Below, piece after piece: positions 1 through 4,592 of a stretch of DNA of 5,493 nucleotides. Within the stretch, counting starts at the first letter, position 1. Each line of letters begins with the position of its first letter. The DNA comes from Oscillospiraceae bacterium. GTDB lineage: Bacteria; Bacillota; Clostridia; Oscillospirales; Oscillospiraceae. The DNA is taken from NCBI GenBank assembly GCA_031280325.1, contig JAITGW010000123.1, positions 1 to 5,493 on the forward strand, written 5' to 3'. The translations under genes were made by a program, and so were the position numbers. The notes beneath the pieces are model-generated. The model worked only from the letters and a program-made list of their open reading frames with translations. It ran no database searches and was not told where the DNA came from.

Positions 1-290
1 AGATTATCGCGGTCATTCGCGCCGAAAAACTGCGAGACCATAACTGTGACGCCGGAGCCGATCGCCATAAAAAACACGAGAAAGAGGTTTGAGATCGGCA
101 TACTTGCCGCCACAGAGGCAAGCGCGGCGTTCCCGAGAAACTGTCCGACAATGACCCTGTCGGCCGCGGTGTAGAGCATTTGCGCGAAGTTGCCGATAAG
201 CAGTGGAATACAGAATTTGAGCAGGCAAACAAAAATTGACCCTTTCGTCATATTTTGCGCGCCGAAGAGGGCTTTGAAGCGTTTTAACAT
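1..290 (-). CDS. MATE family efflux transporter, N-terminal part (gene continues past the left edge)
   Basis: The minus strand read from 290 is open to the window edge and gives 96 residues. The opening MLKRFKALFGAQNMTKGS is a typical MATE start, followed by the first transmembrane helices: KFCIPLLIGNFAQMLYTAAD at about 25-44, VIVGQFLG at 46-53 and PISNLFLVFFMAIGSGVTV at 65-83, then VSQFFGANDRDN. MATE proteins are inner-membrane antiporters of about 450 residues with 12 helices. They export cationic drugs or metabolites in exchange for Na+ or H+, so roughly a fifth is visible. The substrate cannot be told. ATG 290 is preferred. An in-frame ATG at 314 adds eight residues but has no ribosome binding site, and the ATG at 251 would cut off the conserved KALFGAQNMT stretch. 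A loose purine-rich GGAAAAGAG lies about 13 nt before ATG 290. Family assignment is confident; the start is moderately so. Confidence 0.9.
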   Translation of the reverse strand, partial: MLKRFKALFGAQNMTKGSIFVCLLKFCIPLLIGNFAQMLYTAADRVIVGQFLGNAALASVAASMPISNLFLVFFMAIGSGVTVMVSQFFGANDRDN

Positions 291-358
291 TTTTACTACA
301 ACTCTTTTCCGCATGAGGCGCCGCACGCGATTTGCGCGTAGCGCGTTCAATTGCATTA

Positions 359-387
359 ATTATACCACGCGCCCGCTGTATGTGCAA
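359..387 (-). promoter_or_regulatory. Promoter for the MATE gene, extended -10 type
   Basis: On the minus strand TTGCAC (382-387), a 17-nt spacer and a perfect TATAAT (359-364) are seen, with TG one base before the -10 hexamer (TGGTATAAT), which makes it an extended -10. The -35 matches TTGACA only in its first three bases, so the extended -10 probably carries the activity. Transcription would start near 352 and leave a leader of about 60 nt. That leader holds a small GC-rich hairpin (ACGCG/CGCGT) but no U-run. Confidence 0.65.
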
Positions 388-390
388 GAG

Positions 391-731
391 CTTTTTGAGT
401 AGAGGGAAAAGGCGGAAAGATTATTGTAAAATGCGTGTGAATATTGGTGAAATCATCAGCTTGTGTAATTTTGTATTGACAAAGCAAGAGGGGGGGCGTA
501 AACAAATATCACACTTTACAATCAAGGGAAATGACTCAAAACTCAGAGATTCCGAGGGGGAGAAACGGCAGATTCGGGCGGAAATCGCGAATAAGCAGGC
601 AATACTTAGAGATTATGAGGAGCGGACACGCGAGGATTCATCGTGGGAGCAGCGGCCGCAGAGTCTGCGAAATGAAAGGTGAGGTTTTATCATAATTCGC
701 GCGGATGGAATACATAAAGCGCGCAAAGCCG
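391..731. other. Gene-poor intergenic stretch, no convincing gene
   Basis: This stretch of about 340 bases separates the MATE promoter from the end of the nucleotidyltransferase gene. Two overlapping plus-strand frames exist. One runs 431-682 (84 codons including stop, charged C-terminal half rich in E, R, K and Q). The other runs 531-695 (54 residues, Arg/Ser/Gly-rich, with AGGGAA just before its ATG). Neither resembles a family I know, neither has a proper ribosome binding site, and they contradict each other. A TTGACA at 476-481 has no acceptable -10 at the right distance. The DNA is purine-rich with a run of seven G at 491-497. It may be decayed former coding sequence, but nothing proves it. 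Confidence 0.5.
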
Positions 732-758
732 CGGCGGAGGCTTACGTAGCCTCCGCCG
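732..758 (-). terminator. Hairpin over the stop codon of the nucleotidyltransferase gene, possible terminator
   Basis: A perfect 10-bp inverted repeat (CGGCGGAGGC at 732-741, GCCTCCGCCG at 749-758) has a 7-nt loop that contains the TAA stop. It is very stable. The downstream minus-strand sequence has only short T runs (GGCTTTGCGCGCTTTATG), so it is a weak intrinsic terminator at best. It could instead protect the 3' end of the mRNA. Confidence 0.45.
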
Positions 759-1335
759 TTTGCAAATGCTTTACATATTCGGTCAGGCGCGCATAATCCT
801 CCGGCGTGTCCATGTCGAGTAAAATCCCCGGATCGTCAGTCTCAAGCGCGGAGCAGGGCTGTGCAGAGAGATATCCGCGCGCGCCGTCCGCACCGCAATA
901 CGCAAGGAGTCCCGCGATGTGCCGCGCGGGGACGAGCGGCGGGTGTCCGCGCCGCCCCAGATATTTTGGATAGATTATCTCCCCGGAATATGCCGCTATA
1001 AGCGCGCTCAGCGTCGAGGACGCGACGGCGCAGCAGTCACCCGGGAGCATGAAAAATGCGTCGGTATTGTCCGGCAGCGCCGCAAGCCCGGTTTGCAGGG
1101 ACGAAAACATACCGTCGGAATAGGAGGAATTGAACACGCACACGGCGGGTGTGGCGGACAGTGCGCGCTCAAGCTCGGCGCGGCGGTGTCCCGTGACGAC
1201 GACGATATTCCGGGCGGGACTTGCGGAATCGACGGTTTTACGTATCGCGGGGAGGCCGACGACGGGCAGCAGCGGCTTGAACGCGCCCATGCGCGATGAA
1301 AATCCGGCTGCGAGAATGAGCGCTGAAATGTGCAT
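742..1335 (-). CDS. MocA/MobA-like NTP transferase (probable molybdenum cofactor cytidylyltransferase)
   Basis: A 197-residue cytoplasmic protein with the single MobA-like NTP-transferase fold. Visible motifs are the nucleotide-binding loop LILAAGFSSRMGAFKPLLP (residues 6-24, with G11, R15 and K20), VVVTGHR, NSSYSDGMFSSLQTGL, the metal-binding Asp in FMLPGDCC, GRRGHPPLV, and the closing DPGILLDMDTPEDYARL. This set and length fit MocA-type enzymes, which transfer CMP from CTP to molybdopterin to make the cofactor of xanthine-dehydrogenase-like enzymes. GMP transfer as in MobA, or another small substrate, cannot be excluded. In LPGDCC, cysteines replace the more usual P or L after the Asp. The start at 1335 is set by AAGGAGGTG four bases before ATG. 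The frame stays open 54 codons further upstream, but that part has no family resemblance. No other Moco gene is in view. Confidence 0.85.
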   Translation of the reverse strand: MHISALILAAGFSSRMGAFKPLLPVVGLPAIRKTVDSASPARNIVVVTGHRRAELERALSATPAVCVFNSSYSDGMFSSLQTGLAALPDNTDAFFMLPGDCCAVASSTLSALIAAYSGEIIYPKYLGRRGHPPLVPARHIAGLLAYCGADGARGYLSAQPCSALETDDPGILLDMDTPEDYARLTEYVKHLQTAEAT

Positions 1336-1535
1336 GGCGCACCTCCTTTTTATCCGCGCGGACAGGAACGCCCGACCGCGTGTCTGCATATACACAGCCA
1401 TAAACCGCTCACGGCGGCAAAGCGCGTCAGATGATGCCGCCTCTTCCCTCCGCAGATAATCGTTCGTGAAAACGCTGTGGGGCAGGCAGGGAGGCAACGA
1501 AAAGGGGAACTTGCGGCGGCACGCCGCCGTGCTTG
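1336..1535 (-). other. Long (about 200 nt) 5' leader of the nucleotidyltransferase gene
   Basis: If transcription starts at the promoter at 1542-1571, the mRNA has a leader of about 200 nt. It holds a tight GC hairpin right at the 5' end (1514-1529, CGGCGG/CCGCCG with loop CACG) and a second one (GGCGGC 1413-1418 with GCCGCC 1436-1441). No U-run that would make an attenuator is visible, and I do not recognise the Moco or tungsten cofactor RNA here. Short frames across it look like chance. Confidence 0.35.
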
Positions 1536-1541
1536 CATAAT

Positions 1542-1571
1542 ATCATAAATGATCACAAAAGGCTATAACAA
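1542..1571 (-). promoter_or_regulatory. Promoter for the nucleotidyltransferase gene
   Basis: On the minus strand TTGTTA (1566-1571), an 18-nt spacer and TATGAT (1542-1547) match the sigma-A consensus at 4/6 and 5/6. It directly abuts the 3' edge of the cysK terminator hairpin, so this gene probably has its own transcription unit rather than reading through from cysK. Confidence 0.5.
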
Positions 1572-1617
1572 ATAATACACGCCGCCTCCTGAAAATTCGG
1601 GCGACAGCGTGTATTAT
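1572..1617 (-). terminator. Terminator of cysK
   Basis: A perfect 11-bp inverted repeat (ATAATACACGC 1572-1582, GCGTGTATTAT 1607-1617) with an inner CGCC/GGCG pairing lies 14 bases after the cysK stop. The 3' arm is followed on the minus strand by the U-rich UUGUUAUAG. A smaller 7-bp hairpin (GGAATAG 1622-1628 / CTATTCC 1632-1638) overlaps the stop codon. The U-tract is interrupted, so efficiency is uncertain. Confidence 0.6.
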
Positions 1618-1631
1618 GGAAGGAATAGCTT

Positions 1632-2561
1632 CTATTCCGTGAACATTGCCGTGGAGAGATAACGCTCTCCCGTGTCAGGAAGCACCACGACAATGAGTTT
1701 TTCCGCGTTTTCAGGACGCTTGGCAAGCTCGGCGGCAGCCCATGCGGCAGCGCCGGAGGATATGCCGACGAGCAGTCCGTCGCCGCGAGCGAGCTCCCGT
1801 CCGACGGCAAACGCATCTTCGTTTGTGACGGTGATGATCTCGTCATAAATTCCGGTGTTGAGTACGTCGGGCACAAAGCCCGCGCCGATTCCCTGGATTT
1901 TGTGCGAGCCGCTCGTTCCGGCGGAAAGGACGGGGGAGGCGGAAGGCTCTACCGCGACGACCTTTATGTTGGGATTTTTGGACTTTAAGTATTCGCCCGC
2001 GCCGGTGATAGTTCCTCCGGTGCCGACGCCGCCGACGAGGATGTCAATCTTGCCCTCTGTCGCGTCCCAGATTTCGGGACCCGTTGTTTCACGGTGAATC
2101 TGAGGATTTGCGGGGTTTGAAAACTGGCTGGGGATAATGCTGTTCGGCGTTGCCGCGTGAAGCTCCTCCGCCTTTGCGATCGCGCCTTTCATGCCCTTTG
2201 CGCCCTCTGTCAGGACAAGTTCCGCGCCGTATGCCTTGAGCAGATTGCGCCGCTCGACGCTCATTGTTTCCGGCATTGTGAGGATGATCTTATAGCCGCG
2301 CGCCGCCGCGACGGCGGAGAGACCGATTCCGGTGTTTCCGCTTGTCGGTTCGATGATGACGGCGCCGGGCTTGAGCAGACCTCGCTTCTCGGCGTCGTCG
2401 ATCATCGCTTTTGCGATACGATCCTTGACGCTTCCGGCGGGATTGAAATACTCCAGCTTGCCGACGACTGTCGCGCCGAGCGAGCGCGCCTTTGAAAAGT
2501 GAGTAAGCTCAAGCAGGGGAGTGTTTCCGATAAGCTCCGTGATTGTCTTTACTATTGACAT
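1632..2561 (-). CDS. cysK: Cysteine synthase A (O-acetylserine sulfhydrylase)
   Basis: A 309-residue PLP enzyme that makes L-cysteine from O-acetyl-L-serine and sulfide in the cytoplasm, the last step of sulfur assimilation. Its length is normal for CysK. It starts with the conserved [22 protein letters not shown] carries the Schiff-base lysine at K46. TSGNTG (73-78) is the substrate-binding Asn loop. GVGTGGT (178-184) binds the PLP phosphate. GISSGA (266-271) supplies the serine near the pyridine nitrogen. [10 protein letters not shown] (295-304) is the typical end. [20 protein letters not shown] is also characteristic. No CBS regulatory domain is present, which argues against cystathionine beta-synthase. 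The start is fixed by GGAGGT six bases before ATG. No cysE neighbour is visible. The gene appears monocistronic, with its own promoter and terminator. Confidence 0.97.
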   Translation of the reverse strand: MSIVKTITELIGNTPLLELTHFSKARSLGATVVGKLEYFNPAGSVKDRIAKAMIDDAEKRGLLKPGAVIIEPTSGNTGIGLSAVAAARGYKIILTMPETMSVERRNLLKAYGAELVLTEGAKGMKGAIAKAEELHAATPNSIIPSQFSNPANPQIHRETTGPEIWDATEGKIDILVGGVGTGGTITGAGEYLKSKNPNIKVVAVEPSASPVLSAGTSGSHKIQGIGAGFVPDVLNTGIYDEIITVTNEDAFAVGRELARGDGLLVGISSGAAAWAAAELAKRPENAEKLIVVVLPDTGERYLSTAMFTE

Positions 2562-2575
2562 GATGATACCTCCAT

Positions 2576-2598
2576 AAACATATATGATTGATATGTTT
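2576..2598. promoter_or_regulatory. Inverted repeat at the cysK transcription start, candidate operator
   Basis: AAACATAT (2576-2583) and ATATGTTT (2591-2598) form an 8-bp dyad with a 7-nt centre. It starts two bases past the cysK -10 element and covers the expected start site near 2593. An AT-rich dyad there would suit a dimeric repressor; a cysteine-responsive Rrf2-type regulator such as CymR is a natural guess. That is inference: I cannot match the site to a known consensus. It could also be a small hairpin at the mRNA 5' end. Confidence 0.4.
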
Positions 2599-2599
2599 T

Positions 2600-2627
2600 A
2601 TTATACGCGCCAAACTGCGTTTGTCAA
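2600..2627 (-). promoter_or_regulatory. Strong promoter of cysK
   Basis: Both hexamers are perfect on the minus strand: TTGACA (2622-2627) and TATAAT (2600-2605), with a 16-nt spacer, one base short of optimal. Directly upstream (about 2631-2651) lie A and T tracts that look like an UP element. Such a strong core promoter usually needs repression, which fits the dyad just downstream. Confidence 0.85.
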
Positions 2628-2877
2628 GGGATTTTGAAAAATATTTTTTTGCTGTTTTGCCGGATATTGGCGCGTTTTGCGGAACGCGAGTGAGCGGGGG
2701 CGCGCCGCTGAGAAAAGCAGATGCGCGTTCTTATGCGCGAGCAAGCTTTGCTGTGTGTGCTAAAGAATATTTTATAGCATAAGTGGCGAAAAAGCAAACC
2801 CATCTTGCGAATAAGAAGATCCATTGAGCGGGGCGAAAACATGCCTGTCTGCTGATAAAAAAATTTGGCTGCGGCAC

Positions 2878-2906
2878 TTGACAAGGCTGCGAGAATGGTG
2901 TACAAT
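2878..2906 (+). promoter_or_regulatory. Promoter of the rplJ-rplL operon
   Basis: A perfect TTGACA (2878-2883), an optimal 17-nt spacer and TACAAT (2901-2906, 5/6) form a strong sigma-A promoter. An A-tract at 2857-2863 lies upstream. Transcription should start at about 2913, just before the structured L10 leader. The operon is thus transcribed on its own rather than from an upstream rplK-rplA promoter. Confidence 0.85.
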
Positions 2907-2912
2907 ACTTCA

Positions 2913-3006
2913 GCGTTCAAAGACAGCGGGTTGCAGTAAATCCCGCCGAGGACGGCAAGCAGTTTTGCTTTGCTATCCTCTCATGCTTTGCGCGTGAGAG
3001 TTTTTT
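2913..3006 (+). ncRNA. L10 leader: autoregulatory element of rplJ-rplL with attenuator
   Basis: The leader carries AAAGACAGCGGG, then CCCGCCGAGGA, the hallmark of the ribosomal L10 leader. The first stem is GCGGG (2926-2930) with CCCGC (2942-2946). GAGGA (2948-2952) can pair with UCCUC (2976-2980), supported inside by GCAA/UUGC and GCA/UGC, forming an antiterminator. The UCCUC strand overlaps the 5' arm of the terminator at 2978-3006, so the two folds exclude each other. In the Bacillus family case, the L10(L12)4 complex binds the leader and favours termination, balancing stalk proteins with ribosomes. The fold here is read by eye. Confidence 0.8.
2978..3006 (+). terminator. Attenuator terminator in the rplJ leader
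   Basis: CTCTCATGC (2978-2986) pairs with GCGTGAGAG (2992-3000), nine pairs with one G-U, a 5-nt loop, then six T (3001-3006). It lies before the rplJ ribosome binding site, so it ends transcription ahead of the operon unless the overlapping antiterminator forms. Confidence 0.85.
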
Positions 3007-3028
3007 ATTTTCAGGAGGTGAAAAATCT

Positions 3029-3616
3029 ATGCCAAACGAGAAAATCCTTGCGGAGAAAAAGGCGGTGGTCGAAACGCTGACCGAGAAGCTCCGCGGGCTG
3101 TCCGGTGTTCTGGTGGACTATTCCGGAATCAACGTCGCGGAGGATACGGAGCTGCGCACGCGTATGCGCGCTGAGAACGTGGACTATGCCGTCGTCAAAA
3201 ATACACTGCTGCGCTTTGCCGTGCGCAGCGTTGGACTTGACGGGCTTGAGCCGCTTCTGAACGGGACGACGAGTCTTGCGGTCTCCAGGGACGATGCGAT
3301 CGCGCCGGCGAAGATCATTAAGGAATACGCCGGAAAGCTTGACGGGAAGTTCACGATCAAAGGCGGATTCTATGACGGCAAGGTAATCTCCGTCGCGGAG
3401 GTTGAGTCTCTTGCGTCAATCCCGCCGCTGCCGACGCTTCAGGCGCAGCTGCTTGGAACAATGCTCGCGCCGATTTCCCAGCTTGCCTGCGTGATCAAGG
3501 CAATTGCCGAGAAAGACGGCGAGGTTGTCGAAACCGCTCCCGCCGCGGAAGCCCTCACAGAGGAGGCTCCGGTTGCGGAGGAACCCGCCGCGGAGGAAGC
3601 TTCACCTGCAGAGTAA
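3029..3616 (+). CDS. rplJ: Large ribosomal subunit protein L10 (uL10)
   Basis: A 195-residue protein forming the base of the ribosomal stalk. It binds 23S rRNA with L11 and anchors the L7/L12 dimers that recruit translation GTPases. Family features are the N-terminal PNEKILAEKKAVVETLTEKL, GVLVDYSGINVAEDTELR (27-44), VVKNTLLRFA (55-64), GTTSLAVS (79-86) and FTIKGGFYDGKVIS (108-121). The long helix at about 135-162 (PTLQAQLLGTMLAPISQLACVIKAIAEK, in part) is the L12-docking helix. L10 is usually about 165-175 residues. The extra 30 or so at the end are Ala/Glu/Pro-rich and acidic, a tail resembling the L7/L12 hinge. AGGAGGTG eight bases before ATG sets the start. rplL follows after 52 bases, and the free L10 complex probably regulates both. 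Confidence 0.97.
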   Translation: MPNEKILAEKKAVVETLTEKLRGLSGVLVDYSGINVAEDTELRTRMRAENVDYAVVKNTLLRFAVRSVGLDGLEPLLNGTTSLAVSRDDAIAPAKIIKEYAGKLDGKFTIKGGFYDGKVISVAEVESLASIPPLPTLQAQLLGTMLAPISQLACVIKAIAEKDGEVVETAPAAEALTEEAPVAEEPAAEEASPAE

Positions 3617-3668
3617 TTTTTCGAAACACACTACATTGAATAAACAATATTATGGAGGTTAACCGGAT

Positions 3669-4046
3669 ATGGCTAGCGAAAAAATCACCGCGCTGATCGA
3701 AGAAATCAAAGCGCTCACAGTTATTGAGCTGAGTGACCTTGTCCACGAGCTTGAGGAAGTGTTCGGCGTTTCCGCCGCCGCTTTGGCGGCTCCCGCCGCC
3801 GGCGGCGCAGTGGCTGCCGCCGCTGAGGAGGAAAAGACTGAGTTTGACGTCGTCATGACCGATTTCGGCGCCGAGAAGATCAAGGTCATCAAGGAAGTCC
3901 GCGGTATCACCGGGCTTGGACTTGCCGAGGCGAAAGCCCTTGTCGAGGGAGTGCCTGCGAAGATTAAAGAGGGCGTCAGCAAGGACGACGCCGCCGCGAT
4001 TAAAGCCACGCTTGAGGGCGTCGGCGCGAAGGTCGAGATTAAATAA
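3669..4046 (+). CDS. rplL: Large ribosomal subunit protein L7/L12 (bL12)
   Basis: A 125-residue stalk protein of normal length, present as dimers on L10, which recruits and stimulates EF-Tu, EF-G, IF2 and RF3. The N-terminal dimerisation and L10-binding helices are at about 1-34 ([20 protein letters not shown], then [10 protein letters not shown]). A flexible Ala/Gly/Pro hinge runs from about 35 to 52. The C-terminal domain (56-125) starts at KTEFDVVM and holds [19 protein letters not shown], with the factor-binding GLGL at 82-85, and ends GAKVEIK. The start is set by GGAGGTT (3654-3660) eight bases before ATG. It is cotranscribed with rplJ and closed by a terminator at 4077-4106, so rpoB does not follow as it often does. 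Confidence 0.98.
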   Translation: MASEKITALIEEIKALTVIELSDLVHELEEVFGVSAAALAAPAAGGAVAAAAEEEKTEFDVVMTDFGAEKIKVIKEVRGITGLGLAEAKALVEGVPAKIKEGVSKDDAAAIKATLEGVGAKVEIK

Positions 4047-4076
4047 GGCATTTTACAGCGTATAGGCATACAGGTT

Positions 4077-4106
4077 CGGCGCGGATTTTCGCGCCGGGCT
4101 TGTTTT
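4077..4106 (+). terminator. Terminator of the rplJ-rplL operon
   Basis: CGGCGCG (4077-4083) and CGCGCCG (4090-4096) form a 7-bp GC stem with a 6-nt loop, extendable by wobble pairs. CTTGTTTTG follows. It lies 30 bases after the rplL stop and marks the end of the operon. Confidence 0.75.
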
Positions 4107-4110
4107 GCTA

Positions 4111-4139
4111 TTGCAAGCATATCCGCAGGGCGTTATAAC
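4111..4139 (+). promoter_or_regulatory. Possible promoter for the downstream RNA region
   Basis: TTGCAA (4111-4116), a 17-nt spacer and TATAAC (4134-4139) match the consensus at 4/6 and 5/6. It follows the rplL terminator and could start a transcript of about 370 nt ending at 4520. A weaker alternative is TAGACA (4249-4254) with TAATAC 17 nt later, which would give about 230 nt. Neither is proven. Confidence 0.35.
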
Positions 4140-4339
4140 ACCTCTGAGATTATACCATAACGGCGCCGCGCGTACGCTGAGCACCGGGAGGACTTTATCC
4201 GACCAAGCGATATGCTGTAATATATACCGGACGAAAAAGGTGCGGGGATAGACACTTTCAGGAATATTATCTAATACTACAAAACAAACGCCTATATTAC
4301 CCAAAATGCTTCGGAGAACACAAGACAGCAGAATCGACA

Positions 4340-4519
4340 CGTAGGCTGCATTGCCGTACTTATGGGCGGGGGATGCAGGTTTTAATGTATTCTAAGTGAC
4401 CGCAGCGGAACGAGTTTCCGGCTGGAGGAAGCACCGTATTCGGCGGTGCGGATACTGGAAAAGCTCGTAGAATAAGGACGCTGAAAAAGTCCAACTCTCG
4501 TGTGAGAGATGGACTTTTT
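4340..4519 (+). ncRNA. Candidate structured non-coding RNA with its own terminator, class uncertain
   Basis: No protein gene fits here, but pairings nest inside one another. UAUUCUA (4388-4394) pairs with UAGAAUA (4468-4474). Inside it is the small hairpin CCG-CAG-CGG (4400-4408). CGAG (4411-4414) pairs with CUCG (4464-4467). UUUCCGG (4415-4421) pairs with CUGGAAA (4455-4461), leaving AG bulged. A purine-rich internal loop leads to GCACCG (4431-4436) / CGGUGC (4444-4449). Upstream, CUGCA (4346-4350) can pair with UGCAG (4374-4378). A terminator hairpin follows within ten bases. Size and build suit a free-standing RNA; the raiA RNA of Firmicutes comes to mind, from memory and unconfirmed. 6S, SRP, RNase P and tmRNA signatures are not seen. 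The 5' end is uncertain, and strand is inferred from the terminator. Confidence 0.45.
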
Positions 4520-4520
4520 C
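4483..4520 (+). terminator. Long terminator-like hairpin between the candidate RNA and the transposase
   Basis: GAAAAAGTCCA (4483-4493) pairs perfectly with TGGACTTTTTC (4510-4520). After one A-A mismatch, CTCTC (4495-4499) pairs with GAGAG (4504-4508) around the loop GTGT. With A and T tracts on both sides it should end transcription in both directions. It can serve the candidate RNA, shield the transposase gene from read-through, or both. Its right arm contains the likely -35 of the transposase promoter. Confidence 0.75.
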
Positions 4521-4538
4521 GTATATTTATGGTATAAT
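4510..4538 (+). promoter_or_regulatory. Promoter of the transposase gene
   Basis: TGGACT (4510-4515, 4/6), a 17-nt spacer and a perfect TATAAT (4533-4538) preceded by TGG form an extended -10 promoter. The -35 lies inside the hairpin arm. Transcription would start near 4545. Confidence 0.6.
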
Positions 4539-4592
4539 TATTCACAAAACGCGAGGAACGGAGGCGGGAAAACGCTAAGAGACAATAGTCAA

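Noticed and set aside
13..387. Minus-strand frame of 124 codons at the left end
   Set aside because: It is a shadow of the MATE gene, which is read in another minus-strand frame that stays open to the window edge and shows clear family motifs.
1336..1497. N-terminal extension of the nucleotidyltransferase to an upstream ATG at 1497
   Set aside because: The extra 54 residues have no family resemblance, while AAGGAGGTG directly precedes the ATG at 1335, where the conserved domain begins.
1350..1556. 68-codon minus-strand frame in the leader
   Set aside because: Its ATG overlaps the promoter spacer, there is no ribosome binding site, and the composition looks like chance in GC-rich DNA.
2760..2877. 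Possible tRNA or other RNA gene in the cysK-rplJ gap
   Set aside because: No cloverleaf arms, T-loop or CCA end could be found; only the promoter and A-tracts are visible.
2624..2920. Minus-strand 98-codon frame between cysK and rplJ
   Set aside because: It runs across the rplJ promoter and the cysK upstream A/T tract and matches no family.
3659..4120. 153-codon frame antisense to rplL
   Set aside because: It is an Ala/Ser-rich shadow created by the alanine-rich rplL sequence.
4053..4340. 95-codon minus-strand frame after rplL
   Set aside because: It has no ribosome binding site or recognisable motif, and it covers the operon terminator.
4509..4592. Transposase start at ATG 4509
   Set aside because: That ATG lies within the hairpin and upstream of the -10 element, so it would not be in the mRNA.
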